Shown here one piece after another: positions 26,231-34,408 of a stretch of 64,000 nt of DNA. The notes under the pieces were generated by a model that saw only the letters and a program-made list of their open reading frames with translations, was not told the origin of the DNA and did not search any database. The stretch's first letter is position 1. Each line of letters starts with the position of its first letter. Source of the DNA: CAWCTB01 sp963798275 (GTDB lineage: Bacteria; Acidobacteriota; Terriglobia; Terriglobales; Acidobacteriaceae); the NCBI GenBank assembly GCA_963798275.1, contig CAWCTB010000046.1, positions 117,108-181,107 of the forward strand. The letters run 5' to 3'. A program made the position numbers and the translations under genes.

Positions 26231-26524
26231 TCACTCCGCTACACTTACATCCGCACCCTTGGAAGGATGCAATTTCAGGGTCAAGCGATGCACTTCTTCG
26301 GAATTGTACTTCCCACCGATCTCGACCGCAAAGAAGTGGATATTGACACCGCCTTTCCCGCTACCTTCTTTGGCGACGGTGAACTTTACCTCAACCTCCG
26401 CTCCTTCCAGATCGAGCAGAGGCGCTCCACCGCTGCTTTTGACGTTCTCACGTGCTCTTTCCAGTTCCTGGCGTAGACCGCGTAACATGTCAGCGAGCTG
26501 GAGCGGCGAAGATTGTTCCGGCAC
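26231..26524 (-). CDS. Trypco2-domain protein (trypsin-co-occurring domain 2)
   Basis: A 97-residue protein. PLQLADMLRGLRQELERAR (helix), LLDLEGAEVEVKFTVAKEGS and KGGVNIHFFAVEIGGKYNSE followed by HRLTLKLHPS match the short trypco2 family, found beside trypsin-like, CHAT and NTPase modules in bacterial conflict systems. Start: a GTG at 26524 has a perfect aggagg (26531-26536) six bases upstream; the longer frame to 26557 lacks such a site. It is the first gene of the leftward trio trypco2 - unknown - CHAT-like protease and faces the divergent galT-like gene across 240 bases. Confidence 0.75.
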   Translation of the reverse strand: MPEQSSPLQLADMLRGLRQELERARENVKSSGGAPLLDLEGAEVEVKFTVAKEGSGKGGVNIHFFAVEIGGKYNSEEVHRLTLKLHPSKGADVSVAE

Positions 26525-26764
26525 CGGAATCCTCCTGTTTGCGATGCAGTGTAGCACAGCGATTCCGCGTTTCTACGTCACCGCTGTCGCTGTCGCAGGT
26601 CCCCTCTCGAGAGGGTCAAGAACCCCGGGCGAATTTGGAGGGGTGACGAAAGCTGATCGCTGCACCTTAAACCTGAATGATGAGACCACACGATGGTTTC
26701 GAGTTGTTCCGCACCGTATTTGGGTCTGGTCACTGCCGCACTTCGCGGTTAGATTAAGTAGAAG

Positions 26765-27754
26765 ATGGAACTGCGTAAAGATCCCATCACGCGCTCCTGG
26801 GTCATCACAGGCGACGAGCCCGACAGCCAGAACGACCAGGACTTCCGGTGCCCGTTCTGCCCGGAATCGGGCCGGCAGTTGCAGGTAGTGGCTTCCATGC
26901 CCACGGTTAACGGCAATCCCTGGTCGGCGCGTGCCGTGGTCCATCCTCATCCCCTCTACCACGTCGAGGGCGACCCGCTGCGCGTGGGTAACGGCTTGTA
27001 CGACAAGATGCGGGTGGTCGGGGCGCATGAGGTCATAGTGGAGAATGCGCGCCATGACCGCCAGCTGTGGAATGCCGACGATCGCGAGATCGAAGAGTAT
27101 CTGGCCCTGTGCGCGAATCGCATTCAAGACTTGAAGAAGGACGGCCGCTTCAAGTACGTCAGCGTCTTCAAGAATTTCGGCAATATGTCGGGACAGGACT
27201 TCGATCACCCCACGTCGGAGATCGTGGCCACGACCTTCGTCCCGCGGAGGGTGCTGTACGAACTGCGCGCGGCCCGCGAACATTATCGGTTGAAGGAGCG
27301 GTGCGTCTTCTGCGACATCATCGCGCAGGAGCAGCAGCAGAAGCAGCGCATCATCGAAGTGCGCGGTGAATATGTTGCGTGTTGCCCGTATGCGCCACGG
27401 GTACCGTACGAGACGTGGATCATCCCCCGCACCCACGAAGCGTACTTCGAACGATTGACGGCGCGATCAGGAGCCATGCGTGACCTGGCGGCGCTGTTGC
27501 GGCGCACCCTTTATCGCATCCGCAGCATTGCCGATGGCTTCCATATGGTGCTGCACACCTCGCCCAATACGCTGCACAAGTCGGAAACACTGGGCTACTG
27601 GAAGACGATCGAGGACGACTATCACTGGCACATGGAGATTCTGCCCATCCTGGGCGCCAAGGCGAAGTCGTACACGTTCAAGGAGGTGTATTCCTCGCCG
27701 GTCAGCCCAGAGGCGGCGGCCGCGCGTTTGCGGGAGCGTCCCACGGAAGGTTAG
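26765..27754 (+). CDS. GalT-like nucleotidyltransferase lacking the HPH catalytic motif
   Basis: A 329-residue HIT-superfamily protein like galactose-1-phosphate uridylyltransferase. The start RKDPITRSWVI, the zinc-type pair FRCPFCPESG, VVHPHPLYHVEG, HEVIVENARHD and a second CVFCDIIAQE pair are as in GalT, and it ends with DDYHWHMEILPIL. The catalytic HPHSQ position, however, reads DHPTSE at 27206-27223: the nucleophilic His is Thr and the Gln is Glu. That should abolish normal uridylyl transfer, so it may use another His, act as an ADP-glucose or other phosphorylase-like relative, or be non-catalytic. The next gene starts three bases after its stop. Confidence 0.8.
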   Translation: MELRKDPITRSWVITGDEPDSQNDQDFRCPFCPESGRQLQVVASMPTVNGNPWSARAVVHPHPLYHVEGDPLRVGNGLYDKMRVVGAHEVIVENARHDRQLWNADDREIEEYLALCANRIQDLKKDGRFKYVSVFKNFGNMSGQDFDHPTSEIVATTFVPRRVLYELRAAREHYRLKERCVFCDIIAQEQQQKQRIIEVRGEYVACCPYAPRVPYETWIIPRTHEAYFERLTARSGAMRDLAALLRRTLYRIRSIADGFHMVLHTSPNTLHKSETLGYWKTIEDDYHWHMEILPILGAKAKSYTFKEVYSSPVSPEAAAARLRERPTEG

Positions 27755-27756
27755 CC

Positions 27757-28119
27757 ATGACCATTCGGCGGCTGAAAACGTATACCGGTCTCACCGGATA
27801 CGTGTACCAGTACTATTTCGTGGGGAAACGCATGGCTTTGGCAGGGGACGCCGAATTTCAGGCTGACGAGTACATCTTCGACGTCACCTGCGATCGCAAG
27901 ACGGTGTTCGCGGTGAGCGTGTTCCTCGGCCCCGAGGCTTTGCGCGTATGGGCCAACGCCCATGACCGTACCCTCAGCGAACCTGAGCAATATGCCGCGG
28001 TCAAGTTGCGGCTGATGCAGGCCTTCGACGAAGTGCCTGACATGCTGCGCGACGGACGCCGCTTGCGGGTCGAATCCGCACAACTGGGAGAGTTGCTCGA
28101 AACCATCGGCATCACGTAA
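27757..28119 (+). CDS. Conserved protein of unknown function downstream of galT-like gene
   Basis: A 120-residue soluble protein: RRLKTYTGLTGYVYQYYFVG, DEYIFDVTCDRKTVFAVSVF, then LSEPEQYAAVKLRLMQAFDE. No named domain recognised. It begins three bases after the galT-like stop, so it is translated from the same message and probably works with it. The aromatic N-terminus and mixed alpha/beta pattern look like a real, compact fold. Confidence 0.7.
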   Translation: MTIRRLKTYTGLTGYVYQYYFVGKRMALAGDAEFQADEYIFDVTCDRKTVFAVSVFLGPEALRVWANAHDRTLSEPEQYAAVKLRLMQAFDEVPDMLRDGRRLRVESAQLGELLETIGIT

Positions 28120-28181
28120 TGCGGGCGCGACAGAACCGTTCCCCAACCCAGCATCCAGACCCGCGCACCATGCGCTGCAAT

Positions 28182-28700
28182 TTAGCGGTTGAAGTCCCGT
28201 TTGTTTTCGGGATAGTCAACCTCATGGTGAGATGCGGAACGATAATCGCGATTGGAGATCACGTTCTTGCTGAAGCCTGGGATTTGCGACATTCTGCCCT
28301 CGGGGCCGTTCCAATAAGAGGCCTCGATCACCAGCACCCGGATCAGGATCAGGTCGGGACTCTCCACACCGGCGGGGAACCAGGTTTCATAGGAACGGTC
28401 CCAGAGTTGCTTAGCCTTGGCATGGTCGCGCACCAGTTCGGCGTGCCCGGTGACCGACACGTAGCGTGCCGCCAGCGAATCCGCGTACGACAAGCACACC
28501 CGCGAATCGGTGCGAATCGCCTCGACCTTTTCCGTCTTTGTCCCGCTAAAGAACCACAGGACTCCGTCAGGATCGGCCTCCAGAGTCGCCATGGGGCAAC
28601 TGTGCAGGGAGCCGTCGGTGCGCACCGTGGTGAGCATGGCAAACTCGATACCGCGAATCAATTCATTCAGTTGGTCTACCGGACTGCTTGCATCAGGCAT
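28182..28700 (-). CDS. Pyridoxamine-phosphate-oxidase-like flavin protein (general stress type)
   Basis: A 172-residue split-barrel protein: ELIRGIEFAMLTTVRTDGSL, SCPMATLEADPDGVLWFFSG, KTEKVEAIRTDSRVCLSYAD and YVSVTGHAELVRDHAKAKQL are the usual flavin-binding strands of the PPOX/general-stress-protein-26 group. These bind FMN, F420 or haem; the substrate is unknown. It runs toward the galT-like unit and ends 62 bases from it. No frameshift. Confidence 0.88.
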   Translation of the reverse strand: MPDASSPVDQLNELIRGIEFAMLTTVRTDGSLHSCPMATLEADPDGVLWFFSGTKTEKVEAIRTDSRVCLSYADSLAARYVSVTGHAELVRDHAKAKQLWDRSYETWFPAGVESPDLILIRVLVIEASYWNGPEGRMSQIPGFSKNVISNRDYRSASHHEVDYPENKRDFNR

Positions 28701-28770
28701 GAAGCGCTCCTCCTCTGGATTTCAGCACAACGCCTACCGCATGGAACTTCCGGGCTGGAAGCGGAGCCCG

Positions 28771-29670
28771 TCATTGGAGTTTGGTTGACGGGTTGACCAT
28801 GGCCGCTTCATAGTCGCGCACCACGGCCTCCGGCTTCCAGTGGTTACCGGTGTACACCTGCAAAACTTTGCTGTCGGGTCCGATCAGCACCGTGCTCAAG
28901 CTGTGTACGATCTGCCCGTCCTTTTCGTTGTAGGCCAGACCGAAAAAGTTCGCGGCTTGTCGCACCTGCTCGTCGGTTCCCGAGGCAAACTGCCATTGCT
29001 TGAAATCGGGATCGAGCTGGGCCACGTAGCGCTCCCCATACTTGCGCAGCACAGGTGGTTGATCGTACTGCGGATCGATGCTGATGCTCAAGAGCTGGGC
29101 GTGGCCGGCCACCTTGGGGTCCTGCCGCAACTGCTTCAGGATTTCGCTGAAATTATTGCTCATCAGCAGGCAGAAGCCGGGCATGGGGCAGCGCGTGTAG
29201 ATGAACGTCAGCAGCAGCGGCCGGCCGCGAAACTGGCCGAGATGGATCTTCTTTCCGTTCTGATTGACCAGCGTGAAGTCCGGAACCGCGTCTCCCGGAC
29301 CGGGGATGCGCAGGCTCGATGTACCATCGCCGCCGGTGTCGCTATGCTCGGTGAAGGAGATGTCTTCGAGCTGGGCCCGCGCGCCGATCACCAGCGTGGC
29401 ATGGATCTCGTCGCCGGGCGCGATTTTGGAGAAGACCCACTCCTCCTTCGGACTGACCTCGAACGGCATGGTCATACCCTTCATCAACCCGGGGATGTCC
29501 TGGTGCGCGATGGTCAACTGGTGCGCACCGGAATCGACCGCGACCACGCGGCCCTGCAACTCGTAACGCTTGCCCGCGGGTTTCTTGGCGCAGGCGGAGA
29601 ACGATACAACGAGAACCGCGAGGACGATGAACTTAAGAGGTGCGGGCGCTGAAAACCGGGATAAAGCCAT
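28771..29670 (-). CDS. CusF-like domain fused to SCO1/SenC copper-assembly protein
   Basis: A 299-residue lipoprotein-like export (hydrophobic VLAVLVVSFSACAKK with a lipobox-type Cys at about 27). Residues 33-110 resemble the CusF/DUF1573-like copper-binding barrel (VVAVDSGAHQLTIAHQDIPG, MKGMTMPFEV: a Met-rich metal site). Residues 125-295 are a thioredoxin-fold SCO1 domain: PDFTLVNQNGKKIHLGQFRG, YTRCPMPGFCLLMS with a C-x5-C copper site (spacing longer than the usual CxxxC), and VHSLSTVLIGPDSKVL with the conserved His. SCO proteins deliver copper to the CuA site of haem-copper oxidases. It diverges from a small membrane protein gene at 29751. Confidence 0.9.
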   Translation of the reverse strand: MALSRFSAPAPLKFIVLAVLVVSFSACAKKPAGKRYELQGRVVAVDSGAHQLTIAHQDIPGLMKGMTMPFEVSPKEEWVFSKIAPGDEIHATLVIGARAQLEDISFTEHSDTGGDGTSSLRIPGPGDAVPDFTLVNQNGKKIHLGQFRGRPLLLTFIYTRCPMPGFCLLMSNNFSEILKQLRQDPKVAGHAQLLSISIDPQYDQPPVLRKYGERYVAQLDPDFKQWQFASGTDEQVRQAANFFGLAYNEKDGQIVHSLSTVLIGPDSKVLQVYTGNHWKPEAVVRDYEAAMVNPSTKLQ

Positions 29671-29750
29671 ATCTGATCTGATTTTACGAAACTCAGCGGG
29701 TTGCGCACAGGAGGACAGAGGCGGGGTGTTAGACTCCGGATTCAGCCCGC

Positions 29751-29996
29751 ATGAAAGTCATCGCTAATCTTATCGGAACCGTCGGCCTGCTGTGGATCGC
29801 CTACTTCTGGTTCGCTGTGTTCTGTTATCCCCGAGTACGGGTGCCGATTCCGAACCTGAACGGCGTCGTCAGCCTGACCCTGGGCTCGGCGGTATTGTGC
29901 GCCTTCGCCGGCAAGGAAGTGTCCAAGCGCTGGTGGGCGGGCGTTGCGCTGGCGCTGATCACGCTGACCGTGATCTTCGCGCGCGTGCATCCGTAG
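29751..29996 (+). CDS. Small two-helix membrane protein
   Basis: An 81-residue protein: helix 1 NLIGTVGLLWIAYFWFAVFC, a loop with CYPRVRVPIPNLNG, helix 2 VVSLTLGSAVLCAFAG and a third hydrophobic stretch WWAGVALALITLTVIFA. It is divergent from the SCO1 gene, 80 bases away. No named family. A hairpin follows at 30038-30069. Confidence 0.65.
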   Translation: MKVIANLIGTVGLLWIAYFWFAVFCYPRVRVPIPNLNGVVSLTLGSAVLCAFAGKEVSKRWWAGVALALITLTVIFARVHP

Positions 29997-30037
29997 GTTT
30001 CCTAGTACACCCATTCCTGGGGAGCGAAAACAAAAGT

Positions 30038-30069
30038 GCGATGGCTGGCTCCCCCAAGTCAGCCATCGC
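30038..30069 (+). terminator. Hairpin between membrane protein and regulator genes
   Basis: gcgatggctg (30038-30047) and cagccatcgc (30060-30069) are perfect complements around a 12-base loop, 41 bases after the preceding stop. There is no T run. Confidence 0.55.
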
Positions 30070-30262
30070 GCGGACCGCGTGAACCTTGCGCCCAACGTGG
30101 CGGTCCGTGCAGCAGGCAATCCAAAGAATCGCTTGCTGCGTACTTGACTATATTGAAAAACTATTTGAACATCACGAGAAAGACATCCAAGCAATGCACC
30201 TTGAGTGCGTTTCGCGAAAAACTTCTTCGATTCTTTTCGCGAGGAGAAAAAATGAGGTTTCC

Positions 30263-30850
30263 GTGGTCACTAAAACCATAGAAGATGGCCTGAGACCGTA
30301 CCAGATCGGGCCCAAATTGCGCGCGCTTCGATTGAAAAAGAGCATGGGACTGGTCGAACTGGGCAAACACACCGGATTGTCTCCGGCCCTGCTTTCTAAG
30401 CTGGAGCGCGACAAACTTTATCCCACGTTGCCAACATTGCTGCGCATCGCCATGGTGTTCAGCGTCGGTCTGGATTACTTCTTCACCGACGAACGCAAAC
30501 GGCATGTCGTCGCGGTGGTGCGCAAAGATGAACGCATCAAGCTGCCGGAGCGGCCGGGCACGCAGGAGATTGCGTATCACTTCGAGAGTCTCGACTTCAA
30601 GTGCAATGAGCGCCGCACCAGCTCGTACCTGGCGGAGTTCGAGCCGATGCCGCTGGAGAAGCTCAAGCCGCACCAGCATCCCGGGTCGGAATTTCTGCAT
30701 GTGACGAAAGGGAAGTTAGGGCTGAAGATCGGCGTGGACGACTACGAACTCGACGCCGGTGATTCCATTTACTTCGACGCGAGTGTGCCGCACACGTATC
30801 GCCGGGTAGGGAAGCCTCCTTGCCAGGCGCTGATCGTGACCGCGGGGTAG
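30263..30850 (+). CDS. XRE-family regulator with C-terminal cupin domain
   Basis: About 195 residues. N-terminal helix-turn-helix: IGPKLRALRLKKSMGLVELG, GLSPALLSKLERDKLYPTLP (recognition helix). The C-terminal cupin has LEKLKPHQHPGSEFLHVTKG, DDYELDAGDSIYFDASVPHT and ends in CQALIVTAG; the His/Glu set is compatible with a metal site. This architecture senses a small metabolite or redox signal. The start is uncertain: GTG 30263 with gagg before it fits the domain, whereas the frame is open from 30086; a strong gcgaggag also precedes an out-of-frame ATG at 30252. Confidence 0.85.
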   Translation: MVTKTIEDGLRPYQIGPKLRALRLKKSMGLVELGKHTGLSPALLSKLERDKLYPTLPTLLRIAMVFSVGLDYFFTDERKRHVVAVVRKDERIKLPERPGTQEIAYHFESLDFKCNERRTSSYLAEFEPMPLEKLKPHQHPGSEFLHVTKGKLGLKIGVDDYELDAGDSIYFDASVPHTYRRVGKPPCQALIVTAG

Positions 30851-30897
30851 GCCAGGCATTCTGCCGGACCGAAAACTCGATGCGCCTTCGGCTCAGC

Positions 30898-31050
30898 TCA
30901 AAGCGCGCAAGGTTCGTGTTTGCAATCGCACTGAATTTCGGTGTCCTCTTTCAGCTTTTGCGCGTCTTTGCAATAGTCACTGCAATAACGCTCGTTCTCT
31001 GGAACAGTGCATCGACATGCGGTGTGGCCACATTTCTTTTCGTTCGCCAT
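30898..31050 (-). CDS. Metallothionein-like small Cys-rich protein
   Basis: A 50-residue protein with eight Cys (7, 12, 14, 23, 27, 42, 44, 49) and two well-placed His: CGHTACRCTVPENERYCSDY, then CKDA and QCDCKHEPCAL. The CGHxxCxC and YCSxxC patterns resemble bacterial SmtA/BmtA metallothioneins, which bind zinc, cadmium or copper in the cytoplasm. The start ATG 31050 has ggag nine bases upstream; the stop is 30898-30900. It converges with the XRE-cupin gene 47 bases away. Every base was translated by hand. The only doubt is the family name, since the order of Cys differs a little from SmtA. Confidence 0.8.
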   Translation of the reverse strand: MANEKKCGHTACRCTVPENERYCSDYCKDAQKLKEDTEIQCDCKHEPCAL

Positions 31051-31279
31051 TTGAGCGCTCTCCTTTAACGACTGACGGTTTCCAGCGTTGTTACTTCCGG
31101 GATGGCATTCTACACGCTGCCGGAAAAAGTAGGGTTAACAAAAGGAAAGCGCGAATCTCGCCTATCCAGAGGAACGAGTCTCTCGGCCCGAAAAGCTCGC
31201 GCCCAGCACGGTGTAACATCTAAGCCCGTGCGCGTTGGCGCTGCGTTCGTGGAGAACGGGGCGCCGAAAGAGACCATCC

Positions 31280-31463
31280 CAAACGCTAGGCCGGCGCGAG
31301 CGCGAGCTGGCCACGGTGGCCATTCTGGGCGCGAGCGGTGACGCCGAGACCCAGTTGCGGGTGCATCTGGCTGCAGCACTGCGCAGCGGGGTCGATCCCG
31401 ATGAGCTGATCGCGCGGTGCTAGCACTTGGCTCCCTATGCCGGGCGCTGCATCTTTCTACGCT
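31280..31463 (+). pseudogene. Remnant of a carboxymuconolactone decarboxylase-family gene
   Basis: The frame through 31290-31423 reads GRRERELATVAILGASGDAE, then TQLRVHLAAALRSGVDPDEL, the core of the CMD/AhpD-like fold. A stop codon at 31421-31423 interrupts it, and the same frame then continues HLAPYAG as the family does before ending at about 31463. No start or N-terminal part is found upstream. It appears to be a decayed gene. Confidence 0.55.
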
Positions 31464-31498
31464 GGTGAAGCTGCACGAGGTTGGTACACTGCTGTGCC

Positions 31499-32717
31499 AT
31501 GTGTGATTCCAATACTCGATCAGTGGCGACCCATAGCCGGGCATCCTCGATTCCACAGCTGGTCTGTTTCCTCCTGAGTGCCGTCGCTTTCAGCGGAATG
31601 TTGTTCGGGCAGGCAAAACCGAGAGCGCGCGACCTTGGCATACCCTTCGACGGGACGCCCGGGCGGTTCAACGCCATCACCGATGTTGCCGGTGTCGAGG
31701 TGGGTTTCACCACCCTGATCTCCGGGTCGGGCAAGCTGAAGGTCGGCGAAGGTCCGGTGCGAACCGGAGTGACAGCCGTTCTTCCCCGCGGCAAAGATAG
31801 CTTCAACGATCCAGTGTTCGCCGGATGGTACTCGCTCAACGGCAACGGCGAGATGACCGGAACGACCTGGGTCGAGGAGTCTGGCTTTCTCGAAGGGCCG
31901 GTGATGATCACCAACACCCACAGTGTAGGAGTGGTGCGCGATGCGGTAATCCAGTGGCGGGTGAAGCAGGGTGGGCCGGACGATTCGGGTTACTGGTGGT
32001 CGCTGCCGGTGGTGGCAGAGACCTACGACGGCGATCTGAACGACATCAACGGATTCCACGTGAAGCCGGAGCACGCCTTTCACGCGCTGGATACCGCGAC
32101 CGGCGGCCCGGTGCCCGAAGGCAACGTGGGCGGCGGCACGGGCATGATCTGCAACGGATTCAAGGGAGGAACCGGCACCGCATCACGAAGGCTGGATGCG
32201 AAGCAGGGTGGGTACACGGTTGGCGTGCTGGTGCAGTGCAATTACGGCATCCAGAGCGAGCTGCGCATTGCGGGGATCAATGTTGGCCGCGAGCTGCCGA
32301 GCGGACTTCCGAACCGGGAGGACCTTGGCTCGATCATCGTGGTGGTGGCGACCGATGCGCCGATCCTTCCGAGCCAACTGAAGCGGCTGGCGCGCCGGGT
32401 TCCGCTGGGACTGGGCCGGGACGGCAGTTTCTCCGGCGACGGCTCGGGCGACATCTTCATCGCGTTCTCGACCGCCAATCCCGCACGTGTGGGGACCGAA
32501 GGGCGGCGTCAAGGACGTGAAGATGCTGCCCAACGACGACATGAATCCGCTGTTCTTGGCGACGGTGCAATGCGTGGAAGAAGCCGTGGTGAATGCCATG
32601 ATCGGCGCGGAGACGATGGTCGGGGCGAACGATTTCAAGGTCCTCGCAATTCCGCACGATCAGTTGCAGCAAGTGTTAAAGAAGTACAACCGGCTGGTCG
32701 AGCCGGCCAAGAAATAA
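31499..32717 (+). CDS. P1-family (DmpA-like) aminopeptidase, exported (one apparent frameshift)
   Basis: From ATG 31499: a hydrophobic signal stretch (LVCFLLSAVAFSGMLFG), then RARDLGIPFDGTPGRFNAIT, the P1 opening. The internal autoprocessing site is seen as GGGTGMICNGFKGGTGTASR, where the chain is normally cut just before a Ser/Thr that becomes the nucleophile. The frame breaks near 32487; removing one base gives NPAVWGPKGGVKDV and the C-terminal half (LPNDDMNPLFLATVQCVEEA) completes the family. These self-cleaving N-terminal-nucleophile hydrolases remove N-terminal L- or D-residues. The span is one over a multiple of three. Confidence 0.87.
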
Positions 32718-32742
32718 TGGTGCGCCGTGCGACGGCGACGGC

Positions 32743-33753
32743 CTAGAAGAAGCTCTGGCCGACAAAAGGCGCGGGCAGGAAGGTCAGCAGCAGGATAATG
32801 ACCGCCATCACGGCGAGCCAGCGGCGCATCGGATCCAGTCCCGGCCAAACCGGGACGTGCGGGTGGCGCCAGCCGGTGAGGCCGAGAACGACGGCCCAGA
32901 GCGCCCAGCCGGGCCACGCCCAGGTTCCCCAGGCCGGCCAGTAAATCCCCAGAAACGCTAATACCAAGACCGAGATGCGGGTAATGCGCTTGTGCCATTG
33001 TGGCGCGACGGCGTAGACGATGTGTCCGCCGTCGAGTTGCCCGCCCGGAAGCAGGTTGAGCGCCGTAGCGAACATGCCGACCCATGCGGCGACGGCGATG
33101 GGATGCAGGCTGAGCCGGCTCATCGGCATCGGGTTGTGAGTGACGGTCACGATGATGCGATGCGCGACATGGAAAATCAGAGGAAACCCCACGGCGTATG
33201 CATTAGGCTCGGGGAACCCAGGCAGCGGGTGCGACAGCAGCAGGCCGATGAACAGAAACGGAATCGCCACCACGAAGCCGGCAATCGGACCAGCGACGCC
33301 GATATCGAAGAGCGCCTGGCGCGAGCGGATGGGTGACTTGATACGGATGAACGCGCCCATGGTGCCGATGAGGGTTGGCGCTGGAATGAAGAACGGCAGT
33401 GTCGCGTAGACGCCGTTCTTTTCGCACAGGATGAAGTGCCCCATCTCGTGCGCCATGAGAATGCCCATGAGGGTCGCAGAAAACGGGACGCCGCTGAGCA
33501 GCAGGGAAGGATTATGCCAGATCCACCGGGGATGGAAGAGCGGCGTCCAGCCCATGCCGAACTCGAAGGCAGGCAGGCGGTGCTGGTAGTTGAAAGCGAG
33601 CTGCGCGCCCACGATCAGGGTAGACAGCGTGGTGAGCAGCAGAAGCAGGGCATGCAGCCAGTACGGACGGTGGCGCCGGCCGCTGACGACGAATACCTCG
33701 GGATAGCGGGAGGTCTCGAAGGTCTGGGAAAGCGGCGGCGTAGTTTCAGACAT
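32743..33753 (-). CDS. Site-2 protease-family membrane metalloprotease
   Basis: A 336-residue M50-type protein with about six or seven membrane helices. The zinc motif is LMAHEMGHFILCEKNG (HExxH) and the third ligand region NLLPGGQLDGGHIVYAVAPQ (LDG), both in helices. FFIPAPTLIGTMGAFIRIKS is the conserved membrane re-entrant stretch. Such enzymes cut within membrane helices; the substrate is unknown, and no anti-sigma factor gene is nearby. It lacks a PDZ domain and resembles the short EGY1-like/cyanobacterial type. It converges with the P1 peptidase gene. Confidence 0.9.
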   Translation of the reverse strand: MSETTPPLSQTFETSRYPEVFVVSGRRHRPYWLHALLLLLTTLSTLIVGAQLAFNYQHRLPAFEFGMGWTPLFHPRWIWHNPSLLLSGVPFSATLMGILMAHEMGHFILCEKNGVYATLPFFIPAPTLIGTMGAFIRIKSPIRSRQALFDIGVAGPIAGFVVAIPFLFIGLLLSHPLPGFPEPNAYAVGFPLIFHVAHRIIVTVTHNPMPMSRLSLHPIAVAAWVGMFATALNLLPGGQLDGGHIVYAVAPQWHKRITRISVLVLAFLGIYWPAWGTWAWPGWALWAVVLGLTGWRHPHVPVWPGLDPMRRWLAVMAVIILLLTFLPAPFVGQSFF

Positions 33754-33863
33754 CGGCTACTTTAGTGACGATTGCAGGCGCTCCAGAAAAACGCTCGGGC
33801 AGAGCGCACGAACGGCGCGGTCTGCACCGCCAGGCGGCGGGCCGGCGAGAAAGCAAAACTCGG

Positions 33864-34133
33864 CTACTCGATGGATTGCAGTTCCTTCCCTGGCTTGAAG
33901 CGGACCGCCTTTCCGGGCGGGATGTTGACCTCGGTTCCGGTGCGCGGGTTGCGTCCGATGCCGGTTTTGCGGGGACGAACGGTGAACACGCCAAAGCCGC
34001 GCAGTTCGATGCGGTCGCCGCGGGAAAGGGCCTTCTTCATGCTCTCGAAAACGGTTTCGACCGCCATTTCGGCCTTGGTTTTGGTGACGCCGGTCTTGGT
34101 GACAACTTCGTTGATCAGGTCCAGTTTGATCAC
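33864..34133 (-). CDS. HU/IHF-family DNA-binding protein
   Basis: An 89-residue nucleoid protein: IKLDLINEVVTKTGVTKTKA (dimer helices), ALSRGDRIELRGFGVFTV (beta arm base), RKTGIGRNPRTGTEVNIPPG (DNA-inserting arm with the conserved NP) and AVRFKPGKELQ. It binds and bends DNA as a dimer. The V-x-x-x-F and RNPRTG motifs do not separate HU from IHF. It is monocistronic, with a long intergenic region (34134-34408) upstream shared with dcd. Confidence 0.95.
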   Translation of the reverse strand: MIKLDLINEVVTKTGVTKTKAEMAVETVFESMKKALSRGDRIELRGFGVFTVRPRKTGIGRNPRTGTEVNIPPGKAVRFKPGKELQSIE

Positions 34134-34408
34134 AAGTGGCTCCGCTGTGTTGCCGCCAGGTAGCGCGAAGGCTGCTCGCGTTCCGGGGGCCCGTTAGCCG
34201 GACTGGAAAGCCCGTGCCGGCGTACTAAAGGATTCTACCCGACCTGCGCGCTTCGCGTAAGTCTTAGTTTCGCCTTGAGTTGCGACCGCTCGCGCGAATC
34301 GTAGTGCGGCGGGGAGCCATTGTCAATCCACAACTCCATTCCGTAAGATGGCGTCACCGTTCCCCGTACCCCACGAACGAGTCCGGCACGCGCCGCCCAA
34401 GGAGTTCC

